DNA from: JAJRXG01 sp038523965
GTDB lineage: Bacteria; Bacteroidota; Bacteroidia; Chitinophagales; Saprospiraceae
DNA length: 64,000 nucleotides
Reading direction: 5' to 3'
Assembly: GCA_038523965.1 (NCBI GenBank)
Contig: JBCBIX010000003.1
Span: 1 to 64,000, forward strand
Within the stretch, counting starts at the first letter, position 1. Each line of letters starts with the position of its first letter. The notes beneath the pieces are model-generated. The model saw only the letters and a list, made by a program, of their open reading frames with translations. It was not told the origin of the DNA and did not search any database. This document shows positions 34,440 through 43,255 of the stretch, one piece after another. The translations under genes and the position numbers were made by a program.

Positions 34440-35288
34440 ATGATCAAGATCTTAATTCGAACATCAGCATTCATCCTACTGCTTGGTGTCTGTACAGTCA
34501 GTTGTAGTCTGGATACAACTAATGATGCAGAAGCAATCGAGAAGATTGAAGCTTATATCAGTGCGAATGGGCTGATGACTACACAAACAACGAACGGTGT
34601 CTATGTAGAGGTTCAGTCGCCTGGGACTGAAGACCTTCCATCGCTACAAAGTGTCATACGGTTTCACTACAGAGGATTTTTACTCGATGGTCGAGAATGG
34701 ATCTCTACTTATGGAGGTGATCCCATCGTGAATTTCTTGGGTAACGTAGTTCCTTTTGGTTTGCAGGAAGGACTGGCCACTTTTGGCGAAGGGGGAAGTG
34801 GAACCCTATTAATGCCACCTTCGCTTGGTTATGGCAATACTGGATTTAGTGGAGTTCCAGCCAATAGTCCACTACGTTTTGAAATCGAAATGATTGACAT
34901 CTTCGAGAATCTATCCGCGTTTGATCAGGCTGAACTGGAGGACTATATCGAACAGAACGAGCTGGATGCTCAACGAACCGATTCTGGTCTGTTCTACACT
35001 GTAGATTCTCCAGGAGATGACAACAAACCTTCGACCTCGGATCGCGTTCGTGTGAACTACCGAGGATACTTTTTGAATGGTTCAGAATTCGACAGCAATA
35101 ATGATTTTGAATTCGAATTAAGCCAAGTCATACCAGGATGGCGAGAGGGCATTCCACTGTATGGTGTAGGTGGCAAGGGAACACTATTAATCCCATCAGC
35201 ATTGGCCTACGGTCCAGAGGGTAACAATGTTATCCCGCCCAACACACCGATTCTCTTTGATATCGAGCTGCTGGAGATCATTGAGTAA
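34440..35288 (+). CDS. Lipoprotein with two FKBP-type peptidyl-prolyl isomerase domains
   Basis: The 282-residue protein has a lipoprotein signal peptide with Cys22 (CTVSC) as the probable lipidation site. The second FKBP domain (about 180-282) is canonical: YRGYFLNGSEFDSN, VIPGWREGIPLYGVGGKGTLLIPSALAYG and FDIELLEI. The first (about 60-155) is divergent: it has WISTYGG where FD is expected and VVPFGLQEG where the active-site Trp belongs, so it is probably inactive. It would fold envelope proteins. The start is ATG 34440; the upstream in-frame ATG at 34383 gives a non-signal N-terminus. Confidence 0.88.
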   Translation: MIKILIRTSAFILLLGVCTVSCSLDTTNDAEAIEKIEAYISANGLMTTQTTNGVYVEVQSPGTEDLPSLQSVIRFHYRGFLLDGREWISTYGGDPIVNFLGNVVPFGLQEGLATFGEGGSGTLLMPPSLGYGNTGFSGVPANSPLRFEIEMIDIFENLSAFDQAELEDYIEQNELDAQRTDSGLFYTVDSPGDDNKPSTSDRVRVNYRGYFLNGSEFDSNNDFEFELSQVIPGWREGIPLYGVGGKGTLLIPSALAYGPEGNNVIPPNTPILFDIELLEIIE

Positions 35289-35354
35289 GACCGTATAGAA
35301 AATCTTCCATACTGAATTGAGGGAACCTCTCGGTTTTTGCGCGATGTAATACTG

Positions 35355-35362
35355 TACCTTCG
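35355..35362 (+). promoter_or_regulatory. -7 element of the DUF2304-glycosyltransferase operon
   Basis: TACCTTCG fits TAnnTTYG. Transcription would start near 35369, which places the in-frame TTG at 35366 outside the mRNA and favours the GTG at 35384 as the start codon. Confidence 0.45.
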
Positions 35363-35383
35363 CGATTGGCCCAGACATCGTCC

Positions 35384-35779
35384 GTGGAGATATATCAGTT
35401 ACTTGCACCGGCATTAGCCCTGTATTACATCTACAGATTAGCTGTGGAGCTGAAGGAACGCAAGAAGTTTCTGTTCACCAATATCGTGTGGTTAGGTTTC
35501 TGGAGCATGATTGCAGTGCTTGGTGTTGTGCCACACGAGCTATCCACACAGATTGCAGGCTGGTTAGGCTTTGCTTCTAATATCAATGCGATCATTTTCA
35601 TCGCCTTGGCTTTCTTAATTGTTCTTTCCTTTTATCTCTCCAACAAACTGGATAAGCTCGAACGAAAGATGACAGAATTGGTACGGCAGTTGGCTCTCGA
35701 TGAGAATAAAATCCGTGAGCTGGAGCGAAAACGTATCATCCAACAACAAAAAGTGAAGGAGCTCGCTCAGGATGCCTAA
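35384..35779 (+). CDS. DUF2304-domain small membrane protein
   Basis: The 131-residue protein has three hydrophobic helices (about 3-20, 30-48 and 60-84) followed by a highly charged amphipathic helix (KLDKLERKMTELVRQLALDENKIRELERKRI), probably a coiled coil. This is the DUF2304 pattern, found next to polyisoprenyl-phosphate glycosyltransferases in many genomes. Function is unknown; a scaffold or membrane anchor for the glycosyltransferase encoded next is plausible. The two genes overlap by 8 nt. The start is chosen from the promoter position and is uncertain. Confidence 0.75.
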   Translation: MEIYQLLAPALALYYIYRLAVELKERKKFLFTNIVWLGFWSMIAVLGVVPHELSTQIAGWLGFASNINAIIFIALAFLIVLSFYLSNKLDKLERKMTELVRQLALDENKIRELERKRIIQQQKVKELAQDA

Positions 35780-36881
35780 ACCGAGCATCCACGTTCTCTT
35801 TATTCTCGAGTACTATCATCCACACGTTGGTGGAGTAGAAACCTTGTTTCGATCCTTGGTTGATTCGCTGCTGTCCCAAGGACATAAGGTGACTATACTC
35901 ACGAATCGGTTTGACGATTCTCCTCGACGGGAGGATAGAGATGGACTACGCATCCGAAGGTTTCGCTATTTCAATCGCTATGGGTTTACCTTTTTGTCTT
36001 GGATACAGGGCCTATACTACGCGCGTGAGGCGGACATTATCCACACCACATCCTATAATGCTGCGGTGCCCGCCAGATTCGTTGCTAAGCTGCACTCCAA
36101 GCCCTCCGTAATTACATTTCATGAATATTGGGGCGATCTCTGGAAGACCCTGCCTTGGATCAGCCCTGTTGGTCGTGTCTTGTTCCGTTGGTTCGAAAAT
36201 TGGATCAGTAACTTCCCTTTCGACCGCGTCGTGGCGGTCTCTGATAGCACAAAAACGGCACTGGAAAAAGCAGGAGTACCGCCCACCAGACTACGTCGGA
36301 TATACAATGGAATCAGCTATCACCATTTCTCTTCGAGAGCCCCACAAACGAAAACTGATGCTTTTCAATTCTTATTCTTCGGCAGGCCCTCCTATTCCAA
36401 AGGTGTTGATCTTCTCATCGAGGCCATAGCAACATTCAACTATTCTAACAGGCCATTGGAGTTCCATTTTGTGTTCCCTTCCGAATCGACACCTATCCTT
36501 CGTGATGTATTGGAACGAATCGGTAGGCTTCCGTACCAAGATCAAATCTTTATCAATTACGATCTTACAACTACACAACTTCAGGAGAAAATCAGCTCGG
36601 TCGATGCAGTCATTATTCCATCCTACAGCGAGGGTTTTTGCTTTGCGGCTGTGGAGACCATGGCGCTTGGCACTCCGATTATCTCATCTGGTCAGGGTGC
36701 ACTCAGCGAAGTTGTATCAGGACCTCACATTACGATGAACTCCTTTGATGCCAAAGGTCTGAGTGAAGCCATGGAGTCAGCACTGAACGGACAGTGGTCG
36801 ATCAGCAAGCTGAAAAAATTTCCGATCAATGAGACCGTGATGGCGTATGAAGCGCTTTATCGTGAGATTTTCGACTACTGA
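35772..36881 (+). CDS. Glycosyltransferase family 4
   Basis: The 369-residue GT-B enzyme has the N-terminal acceptor loop YYHPHVGGVETLF (about 14-26), the donor-side FFGRPSYSKGVDLLIEA (about 199-215), and the E-x7-E motif with Glu287 and Glu295 (SEGFCFAAVETMALGTPII). These are typical of GT4 retaining glycosyltransferases that build lipopolysaccharide, exopolysaccharide or glycolipids. The sugar specificity cannot be read. It is coupled to DUF2304 by an 8-nt overlap, and its end overlaps the convergent pcm gene by 7 nt. Confidence 0.92.
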   Translation: MPKPSIHVLFILEYYHPHVGGVETLFRSLVDSLLSQGHKVTILTNRFDDSPRREDRDGLRIRRFRYFNRYGFTFLSWIQGLYYAREADIIHTTSYNAAVPARFVAKLHSKPSVITFHEYWGDLWKTLPWISPVGRVLFRWFENWISNFPFDRVVAVSDSTKTALEKAGVPPTRLRRIYNGISYHHFSSRAPQTKTDAFQFLFFGRPSYSKGVDLLIEAIATFNYSNRPLEFHFVFPSESTPILRDVLERIGRLPYQDQIFINYDLTTTQLQEKISSVDAVIIPSYSEGFCFAAVETMALGTPIISSGQGALSEVVSGPHITMNSFDAKGLSEAMESALNGQWSISKLKKFPINETVMAYEALYREIFDY

Positions 36882-37564
36882 TTAACCCCAGACAACATGG
36901 GCACGAATGCACAAGGTCCATGGTTTTCTCTTCGACAGCTCCCTTCGGCAGTCTTAACATAGCGCATCATCTGTTGCCCATCAGAACTCTCCATCGGAAT
37001 GACCATGATCCCTCCTATTTTAAGCTGAGTAAGCAGTCGATCAGGAAATCGTTTGGCTCCTGCAGTGACGATAATCTTGTCAAAGGGCGCAAATCGCTCC
37101 GCTCCGAGATAGCCGTCACCATACAAGGTCCGGATAGACTGATAGCCGGTCTTCATGAGCATTCGACTGGTCTTCTCGAAGAGCGCGCGTTGACGTTCGA
37201 TAGAATAAACCTTAGCACCCATCTCATGAAGGACGGCTGCCTGATAGCCCGAACCAGTCCCCACTTCCAGAACTTTCTCACAATCCTGAATATCAAGTAG
37301 TTGACTTTGGAGTGCCACTGTGTAGGGCATAGATATGGTCTGATTCGCTTCGATGGGAAATGCGATGTCCTTGTACGCCCAGTTCGCGAACTCCAAATCG
37401 ATCATAAAATGTCGCTTCACCTTACCGATAGCGTCCAGAACACGTTCGTCCGTGATTCCCTTCCGAGCAAGTTCTTTGACTAATCGCTTGCGCATCCCGC
37501 GATACATGGGATCATCTTCATGGAGGATAGTTCTATTGTAGGATGGGGAGATAGGTTTCACCAT
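36875..37564 (-). CDS. pcm: Protein-L-isoaspartate O-methyltransferase
   Basis: The 229-residue enzyme repairs isoaspartyl residues in damaged proteins using SAM. Visible motifs are QTISMPYTVALQSQLL (75-90), which holds the catalytic Ser and substrate site, VLEVGTGSGYQAAVL (98-112, SAM motif I), and GDGYLG (about 143-148). The N-terminus before MYRGMRKRL is longer than in many homologues, so an internal ATG at residue 20 is a possible alternative start. It ends in a 7-nt overlap with the convergent glycosyltransferase gene. Confidence 0.93.
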   Translation of the reverse strand: MVKPISPSYNRTILHEDDPMYRGMRKRLVKELARKGITDERVLDAIGKVKRHFMIDLEFANWAYKDIAFPIEANQTISMPYTVALQSQLLDIQDCEKVLEVGTGSGYQAAVLHEMGAKVYSIERQRALFEKTSRMLMKTGYQSIRTLYGDGYLGAERFAPFDKIIVTAGAKRFPDRLLTQLKIGGIMVIPMESSDGQQMMRYVKTAEGSCRRENHGPCAFVPMLSGVNQ

Positions 37565-37622
37565 TAATCGTCTCTTATGGAGCGACTAATGTATTAAAGA
37601 AATAATTAATATGAATTTCTAT

Positions 37623-38129
37623 TTACATGATACGCAGACATGCCTCCAATGCAGTTTTCTGCCGTTCTGCTGATGAGCCATGCACTATTATGTGTGGAAG
37701 CTGGCGATAGGACAACTCTTGTTGATAATACCGGAACAAGACATCGCGATCTGAAGGATTCTCACGCAAGGGATCTGGTTCATAAGGAATATCAAAGTGA
37801 GGTAATATGTAGAGATCACACCGTCTTTCTTCTAACATACGCTCTATCCAGGGTTCACATCTCCCATACTTGTATTTGCTCCAGACATAAAGCACCAACA
37901 TCGACGTATCACAGATAAGACATGGAGGTTCCTGAGTCATGGCACTTCGCTCGAGCTCCGTCTGACCTCTGGCGATGTCGAGTAGATCTGACTCCTCATA
38001 TCTGCCGTTTCGTGCTGATAGATATTCTCTTGAATATTCTGGGATGTAGAGTCCATTAAGCTCTCTGGCCAATTGCTCAGACAAGGTGGTTTTGCCGGTC
38101 GATTCAGCTCCGGTGATTGTAAAGACCAT
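37623..38129 (-). CDS. NadR-like P-loop kinase (nicotinamide riboside kinase type)
   Basis: The 168-residue P-loop protein has Walker A GAESTGKT (7-14) and IPEYSREYL (about 29-37), which matches the ribosylnicotinamide kinase domain of NadR (VPEYARE). Asp in CDTS (about 73-76) serves as the Walker B-like strand. The lid region contains RRCDLYILPHFDIPYEPDPLRENPSDRD. The stand-alone kinase domain without the adenylyltransferase half is common in Bacteroidota. Substrate assignment as nicotinamide riboside is inference. It lies 3 nt downstream of aroA on the same strand. Confidence 0.82.
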   Translation of the reverse strand: MVFTITGAESTGKTTLSEQLARELNGLYIPEYSREYLSARNGRYEESDLLDIARGQTELERSAMTQEPPCLICDTSMLVLYVWSKYKYGRCEPWIERMLEERRCDLYILPHFDIPYEPDPLRENPSDRDVLFRYYQQELSYRQLPHIIVHGSSAERQKTALEACLRIM

Positions 38130-38132
38130 TAC

Positions 38133-39383
38133 TTAACCATGGATTCGATCGATTAGAAAACCTAACTCCTCGAGATGGTCCCAGAATTCAGGATAGGATT
38201 TGGATACAACCTCTGGTTTATTGATCTCGATAGGTGACAGAAGGGCCAGTGGCGCAAATGCCATCGCCATACGATGATCCTTATAGGTTTCAAATCGTGG
38301 GATAGCTCCGTCCCAGCTGATCGGATCGGTGCTATAATGCTCTTCTCCGTTAGGAGCCGTCATCGTATGACGAAAGGATCCTCCGACTTTGCCCAGTTCC
38401 TGATCAACAGCATAGATTCTATCTGTCTCTTTAATGCGGAGAGTTCGTAGTCCAGTAAAGTCTGAACGAATAGCCTTCGCAGAGCAAATAACTGCCAACG
38501 TCTGGGCGATGTCAGGCTGATTGATAAAATCATATGTAAGTGAAGACTGTCCCTTCACCTTGGTAAGAATGCAGGTATCTCCTTCCCAGGTGGTTGAGAC
38601 GCCAAACTGCTCTCCAAAAGAGCTGATCTCAGCATCTCCTTGTGTACTATTCTCAAAAAGACCTTGAAGCTCGATTCTGCTGCCGGACTTAGCCAATGCG
38701 ATTAAGGAATAATAATAGGATGCCGCCGACCAGTCTGCCTCCACGGTGTAGGCCGTTGATTTATAAAGTTGAGGAGGGATGCTTATCGTCTTGCCATCGT
38801 ATTGGACTTGGATACCAAACTCTTCCACAGTCTTAATCGTCATCATTAGATAAGATTCAGACACCATCTCTCCTTCCAGGTGTATCGTCAGACCATTGGG
38901 AAGTGTAGGCGCAATCAGGATGAGAGCTGTGATGTATTGGCTACTGATACCGGCATTAATATGGACCTCCCTGACAGCAGTCATGTCCTGGGGCGAATCT
39001 ATGGCCAGCGGAGGATAGCCTTCCTTTTCAAGATATGTGATCGATGCTCCTATAGATCGCAGAGCATCCACTAAAGGACCGATAGGGCGTTCCTTCATTC
39101 GCGATGACCCCGTCAGTTCCTGCATATCGGGCTGCAGAGATAAATACGCTGTCAAAAATCGGAATGTAGTCCCTGCATGATGGGCATCATACACTGTATC
39201 TTCTTGAGCTAAGAGCCGCCCCATAGTCTTGGTGTCGTCACATGTCGACAGATTTCGAATAGGGAAGTCGAGCCCGCTCAAGGCCTTAATCATGAGGACA
39301 CGATTACTTATGCTCTTTGAACCATTGAGGCGAACCCTCCCCGTCAGAAGTCCTGTGGCATGTGATACTCGGATGATGCTCAT
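38133..39383 (-). CDS. aroA: 3-Phosphoshikimate 1-carboxyvinyltransferase (EPSP synthase)
   Basis: The 416-residue enzyme of the shikimate pathway joins phosphoenolpyruvate to shikimate 3-phosphate. NGSKSISNR (20-28), AGTTFRFLTA, LTGSSRMKERPI, RIKETDRI, DHRMAMAFA and KSYPEFW are all conserved substrate-binding elements. AGTTFRF has Thr in place of the AGTAMR form of class I enzymes, as is usual in Bacteroidota. I start at ATG 39383 (MSIIRVSH). The in-frame ATG at 39434 would overlap osmC by 32 nt and is not conserved-looking. It is part of a cysQ-osmC-aroA-kinase block. Confidence 0.93.
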   Translation of the reverse strand: MSIIRVSHATGLLTGRVRLNGSKSISNRVLMIKALSGLDFPIRNLSTCDDTKTMGRLLAQEDTVYDAHHAGTTFRFLTAYLSLQPDMQELTGSSRMKERPIGPLVDALRSIGASITYLEKEGYPPLAIDSPQDMTAVREVHINAGISSQYITALILIAPTLPNGLTIHLEGEMVSESYLMMTIKTVEEFGIQVQYDGKTISIPPQLYKSTAYTVEADWSAASYYYSLIALAKSGSRIELQGLFENSTQGDAEISSFGEQFGVSTTWEGDTCILTKVKGQSSLTYDFINQPDIAQTLAVICSAKAIRSDFTGLRTLRIKETDRIYAVDQELGKVGGSFRHTMTAPNGEEHYSTDPISWDGAIPRFETYKDHRMAMAFAPLALLSPIEINKPEVVSKSYPEFWDHLEELGFLIDRIHG

Positions 39384-39402
39384 GTGAGATACTACTGTGG
39401 CG

Positions 39403-39807
39403 TTATGTCCAGGTGAAAGAGACGTGCTGTTCAATATCTGGATGGAGACTTTGTGCGACTGGACATGTCAGTCCCACTTTCTCCAGAATGGCTTTGTCTT
39501 TGTCCACTAAGTCAGCCCCAGGTAGACTTAGCACAACATCGATTTTGCTAATCCTCCTTGGATCCGAAACCATATGTTTAGTTACCTCGGCCTTCGCACC
39601 GTCGATATTGATCCCCATTTTAGTAGCTCTGATTCCCATGATCGTGAGGATACAGGAAGCTAATCCTGTGGCCACAAGATCAGTCGGTGAGAAGGCTTGC
39701 CCTTTCCCATTGTTGTCAGTAGGTGCATCTGTTATGATGCGATTGTCAGACTTCAGGTGGACGGCCGTGGTTCGGAGATTCCCTTCGTAGGATACTTGAC
39801 TGGTCAT
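39403..39807 (-). CDS. OsmC-family peroxiredoxin-like protein
   Basis: The 134-residue protein matches the OsmC/Ohr family, which reduces organic hydroperoxides through two thiols. The family cysteines are present: Cys52 in GLASCILTIMG and Cys115 in LTCPVAQSLHP. FSPTDLVATGLASC is the family signature. The basic residue and Glu that assist catalysis in Ohr cannot be assigned with certainty, and the length is closer to YhfA-like OsmC proteins. It lies 2 nt after cysQ and 19 nt before aroA. Confidence 0.9.
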   Translation of the reverse strand: MTSQVSYEGNLRTTAVHLKSDNRIITDAPTDNNGKGQAFSPTDLVATGLASCILTIMGIRATKMGINIDGAKAEVTKHMVSDPRRISKIDVVLSLPGADLVDKDKAILEKVGLTCPVAQSLHPDIEQHVSFTWT

Positions 39808-39809
39808 AT

Positions 39810-40589
39810 CTATTGTCTTAAAGCTGCGCGTGCGATGAAAAATGGATTTAACAGCGACTCCTTGTTATAGGTCAATGGCTCCATGGTATCGGCCTGAAGA
39901 ACTTCACCTCCTGACTGCTCGAGGACACATTGGGCCGCACCAGTATCCCATTCCATAGTAGGTCCCATCCTGGGATAAACATCAGCCTTTCCTGAAGCTA
40001 TCAGCAGAAACTTCAGCGAACTTCCTTTTGAGACTTTTAGAGGTTGTTCAAATCGATCGATGTAGGCCTGGGTGTCTTCATTGATGTGTGAACGGCTACA
40101 GACTACTCTTAGGCCAGTGTCTGACTCAGAATAATGGCTTGCTTTAAGTATCGTATCACTTCCGTCGTTTCGTTGGAATGCTCCCAAGCCCTCAGCTCCA
40201 TAATAGGTCTCGCTACTTACTGGTACATGTACCACACCCAGGATGGGATGTCCGTCCTCGATAAGAGCGATGTTCACGGTAAATTCTCCATTGCGCTTTA
40301 TGAACTCCTTGGTTCCATCCAAAGGGTCCACTAACCAAAAGCGGCGATATGACTTTCGTTCAGGATAGGGAACTTCTTTACTTTCTTCGGAGATAATCGG
40401 ATAACCGATATCCATTTTCCCTAAGCGCCCGACAATAAGGTCGTTAGCCGCCTTATCTGCTCTGGTCAGTGGTGATTCGTCAGCCTTAAACTCGACATCA
40501 AAGGATGCCTCATCTCCGTAAACTTCCAGAATTCGTTCGCCCGCGTCTACTGCGATATGGATTACCTCCTCTACAATCTCTCTGAGCAT
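39810..40589 (-). CDS. cysQ: 3'(2'),5'-bisphosphate nucleotidase
   Basis: The 259-residue phosphatase removes the 3' phosphate from PAP and PAPS, protecting the cell and balancing sulfate assimilation. It has the inositol-monophosphatase-fold metal sites: SEES (Glu69), DPLDGTKEF (88-96, Asp88, Asp91 and Thr93) and EWDTGAAQCVLEQSGG near residue 213. TKEF distinguishes CysQ from inositol monophosphatases (usually TTNF or TRNF). Because inositol phosphate is made in this organism, an inositol-phosphatase activity was considered but is less likely. A TATTTTTG promoter lies 23 nt upstream of the start. Confidence 0.92.
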   Translation of the reverse strand: MLREIVEEVIHIAVDAGERILEVYGDEASFDVEFKADESPLTRADKAANDLIVGRLGKMDIGYPIISEESKEVPYPERKSYRRFWLVDPLDGTKEFIKRNGEFTVNIALIEDGHPILGVVHVPVSSETYYGAEGLGAFQRNDGSDTILKASHYSESDTGLRVVCSRSHINEDTQAYIDRFEQPLKVSKGSSLKFLLIASGKADVYPRMGPTMEWDTGAAQCVLEQSGGEVLQADTMEPLTYNKESLLNPFFIARAALRQ

Positions 40590-40611
40590 CTATTTGGATA
40601 CATTTGAGCGG

Positions 40612-40619
40612 CAAAAATA
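40612..40619 (-). promoter_or_regulatory. -7 element for cysQ-osmC-aroA
   Basis: The minus strand reads TATTTTTG, a full match to TAnnTTTG, 23 nt before the cysQ ATG at 40589. It sits in the 60-nt divergent gap to galE. Confidence 0.5.
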
Positions 40620-40649
40620 ATCGCCTCACTCACTAATCATTTTTTGGAT

Positions 40650-41666
40650 ATGAAGAAGGTCCTTGTCACCGGGGGGAGCGGCTATATCGGCAGTCATACC
40701 GTTGTAAGTCTAATCGAAGCGGGATACGATGTCATCTCCATCGATAACTTCTACAATAGTTATCCTCAAGCGATGGATGGCATTGCCACGATTACTGGTA
40801 GACAAGTTGTAAACTATGATATCGACCTCTGCGATGAGGCAGCTGTTGCAGATGTCTTCGCCGCCAATACGGACATCAAGGCTGTGATCCATTTTGCTGC
40901 GTTAAAAGCGGTTGGAGAGTCTGTTGAAAAACCGATTAAATACTTCAAAAACAACTTGAATTCGCTCCTAAATGTAGCCGACCAAGTTCGACAGCACGGC
41001 ATCTCAAATTTCATTTTCTCCTCCTCATGCACAGTATACGGACAGGCATCAGACCTGCCAGTCACTGAGCATACGACATGGCAAGAGGCAGAGTCTCCAT
41101 ACGGCCGCACAAAGCAGCTCGGGGAATATATGCTAAAGGATCTGGCTCGCATCTGGGGTATCAATGTGATATCCTTACGATATTTCAACCCTGCCGGAGC
41201 ACACCAAAGTGGTCACCTCGGAGAATCCAGTCGAGTCAAAGCGCTAAATCTGGTACCCGTTATCACAGAAACAGCAGCAGGAAAAAGAAAGTCATGTACA
41301 GTACATGGCGACGACTACGATACACGAGATGGGAGTTGTGTACGGGACTATATCCACATAGAAGATCTCGCTAATGCGCATACGAAGGCTGTCGATCATC
41401 TCATGAATAAGTCCAACGATGGTGGCTACGATGTCTATAACCTGGGCATCGGTACTGGTGTAACAGTCTTAGAGGCTATAGAGTCGTTCGAGAAGGTCTC
41501 AGGCAAAAAACTCAACTATGAGATAGGACCTCGACGTCCAGGAGATGTAGTGGCTATCTATGCTGATTTTGCTAAAGCACATGAAGAACTCGGCTGGAGC
41601 CCACAGCTTGGTATCGATGATATCATGCGTACGGCATGGCAATGGGAGCAAACAAAACCATACTAA
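40650..41666 (+). CDS. galE: UDP-glucose 4-epimerase
   Basis: The 338-residue short-chain dehydrogenase/reductase interconverts UDP-glucose and UDP-galactose. It has the NAD loop TGGSGYIG (7-14) and the Ser/Tyr/Lys triad with SSSCTVYG and SPYGRTK (Tyr151 and Lys155). RYFNPAGAHQSG and DGSCVRDYIHIEDLA are also present. The length is standard. I start at ATG 40650 rather than the in-frame TTG at 40644. It provides galactose units for surface polysaccharides or glycolipids. No other sugar gene is adjacent. Confidence 0.95.
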   Translation: MKKVLVTGGSGYIGSHTVVSLIEAGYDVISIDNFYNSYPQAMDGIATITGRQVVNYDIDLCDEAAVADVFAANTDIKAVIHFAALKAVGESVEKPIKYFKNNLNSLLNVADQVRQHGISNFIFSSSCTVYGQASDLPVTEHTTWQEAESPYGRTKQLGEYMLKDLARIWGINVISLRYFNPAGAHQSGHLGESSRVKALNLVPVITETAAGKRKSCTVHGDDYDTRDGSCVRDYIHIEDLANAHTKAVDHLMNKSNDGGYDVYNLGIGTGVTVLEAIESFEKVSGKKLNYEIGPRRPGDVVAIYADFAKAHEELGWSPQLGIDDIMRTAWQWEQTKPY

Positions 41667-41681
41667 GCATCTTTTCTCCCT

Positions 41682-42233
41682 TTAGGGTACGACCCAGCTG
41701 CCTTCCCACTTACCCTTGTTGATACTAATCTTACATCGCACATGCTGCGGGCGTTGCAGTTTCACATAATCGATCGTTGTCATTTGCGTCGTGATCGCTG
41801 CGAAGTATAGTTCTTCTTCATACTCTACCACTTCTTTGTGTAGAGGACTACCGGGTATGGCAACTGTGCGATAATCCTTCGTGGCTCGTTCATCCATCCC
41901 AGACAAATACACTTGGGATGCTGCTTCGTCAAGTATCTGGGCTAATCCGCTCACCCGTAATTGGACACGATGTCGAGGGTCATAAAACAAAAACTGCACC
42001 CGAGAGTCAGCATGGATTTGCTCACACTTAGGGGTACGCCGATCTGTAAAGATGATCAACGAGTCCGAAGTGAATTTGCGCAGTACTACAGTACGCGATT
42101 GGACACCAAGTTCATTATCAAATGTAGAGACAACAGGATAACGAAAGGAGTGCTTACTGTCGACAACCGCTCGAGTTAGAGAGCCCCGTATCTCCTGAAT
42201 TACTTCGTCTACTGTACTACGATTAGGATTCAC
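41682..42233 (-). CDS. Pyridoxamine-5'-phosphate-oxidase-like FMN-binding protein
   Basis: The 183-residue protein has the split-barrel flavin fold of the pyridoxamine phosphate oxidase family: SRTVVLRKF, LIIFTDRRTPKCEQI and VQFLFYDPRHRVQLRVSGLA form the FMN-binding strands. The C-terminus reads ISINKGKWEGSWVVP, whereas true PdxH ends in the RLxP substrate motif, so a pyridoxine oxidase role is not supported. It is more likely a general-stress FMN protein or reductase. It overlaps the upstream reductase gene by 11 nt. Confidence 0.8.
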   Translation of the reverse strand: MNPNRSTVDEVIQEIRGSLTRAVVDSKHSFRYPVVSTFDNELGVQSRTVVLRKFTSDSLIIFTDRRTPKCEQIHADSRVQFLFYDPRHRVQLRVSGLAQILDEAASQVYLSGMDERATKDYRTVAIPGSPLHKEVVEYEEELYFAAITTQMTTIDYVKLQRPQHVRCKISINKGKWEGSWVVP

Positions 42234-43224
42234 TCAGCTTTAAGACCAACTTTCCTTTTTTGTTCCCACTGAACAGTCGATTGAATGTGGGTAGGAAGTT
42301 CTCTATGCCCTCTTCGATGTGTTCACGTGTCTTGATCTTGCCTTGTGCAACCCATTGGCTCAATGCAAGAGCAGCCTCGCCATACTTCTTCGCAAAGTGG
42401 AAGACCACGAAACCCTCCATACGAGCGCTGTGAACCAGTAAGGACAGATAGTTCGCTGGTCCTTTGACGGGAGTAGTGTTGTTGTACTGGGAGATAGCTC
42501 CACATATCGGGATTCGGGCTCCTCTTCTGATCTGAGTAAGCGCTGCATCTAATATATCTCCACCAACGTTATCAAAATAGATGTCGATTCCTTTCGGGCA
42601 GTGCTTTCGAATGGCTGATTTTACATTCTCACTCTTGTAGTCGATACACGCATCGAAACCCAATTCGTCGACGACATACTTGCATTTTTCTGTGCCACCG
42701 GCAATGCCGACAACATGGCAGTTTTTGATTTTAGCGATCTGTCCGACCACACTTCCCACTGCTCCCGCAGCTCCAGAAACCAGCACGGTCTCACCTTCTT
42801 GGATCTGACCAACCTCGATAATACCGAAGTACGCCGTGTACCCTGGCATCCCCAAAGCACCGAGATAAGTCGGAAGAGGGATGAGATTCGGGTCGATCTT
42901 GATGTAGCCTGTTCCATCTGTCACGGCATACTGTTGGACTCCTGGGTTACCATATACGAAATCACCTTTTTTGAACATCTCATTCTTCGAGTCGACCACT
43001 TCACCAACTCCTCCAGCACGCATGACATCGTTAATTGCGACAGGTGCGATGTAGGAATAAGCATCATTCAACCAACCTCTCATCGCCGGATCGAGAGAGA
43101 CATAATCTACACGAATGAGTAGCTCACCATCCTTAATCTCAGGGATGGGATGAGATTCTAACCTCCATGTACTTTCATTTACATTTCCTATAGGGCGTTC
43201 GTTTAAAAGGAGTTGTTTGTTCAT
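42223..43224 (-). CDS. NADP-dependent medium-chain oxidoreductase (CurA/leukotriene-B4-dehydrogenase type)
   Basis: The 333-residue zinc-free medium-chain reductase has SLDPAMRGWL near residue 43-52, ALGMPGYTAYFG (about 123-134), and the NADPH loop SGAAGAVGSVVGQIAK (150-165). FDNVGGDILDAAL and GAISQYN follow. These match prostaglandin/curcumin reductases that reduce alpha,beta-unsaturated carbonyls, a detoxification role. The start has a TACTTCTG word upstream. The downstream flavin protein overlaps by 11 nt and may act on related electrophiles. Confidence 0.9.
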   Translation of the reverse strand: MNKQLLLNERPIGNVNESTWRLESHPIPEIKDGELLIRVDYVSLDPAMRGWLNDAYSYIAPVAINDVMRAGGVGEVVDSKNEMFKKGDFVYGNPGVQQYAVTDGTGYIKIDPNLIPLPTYLGALGMPGYTAYFGIIEVGQIQEGETVLVSGAAGAVGSVVGQIAKIKNCHVVGIAGGTEKCKYVVDELGFDACIDYKSENVKSAIRKHCPKGIDIYFDNVGGDILDAALTQIRRGARIPICGAISQYNNTTPVKGPANYLSLLVHSARMEGFVVFHFAKKYGEAALALSQWVAQGKIKTREHIEEGIENFLPTFNRLFSGNKKGKLVLKLSES

Positions 43225-43255
43225 AGCTTCTTTCAGTTGGGTGAGGGGCGTGCGC

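Noticed and set aside
35310..35340. Terminator after the FKBP lipoprotein gene (GAGG/CCTC followed by TTTTT)
   Set aside because: The stem is only four base pairs and the T-run starts some bases after it; termination here is not supported.
39810..40589. cysQ as an inositol monophosphatase serving the inositol-lipid cluster
   Set aside because: The DPLDGTKEF motif and sulfur context favour the PAP phosphatase, and the lipid pathway does not need free inositol.
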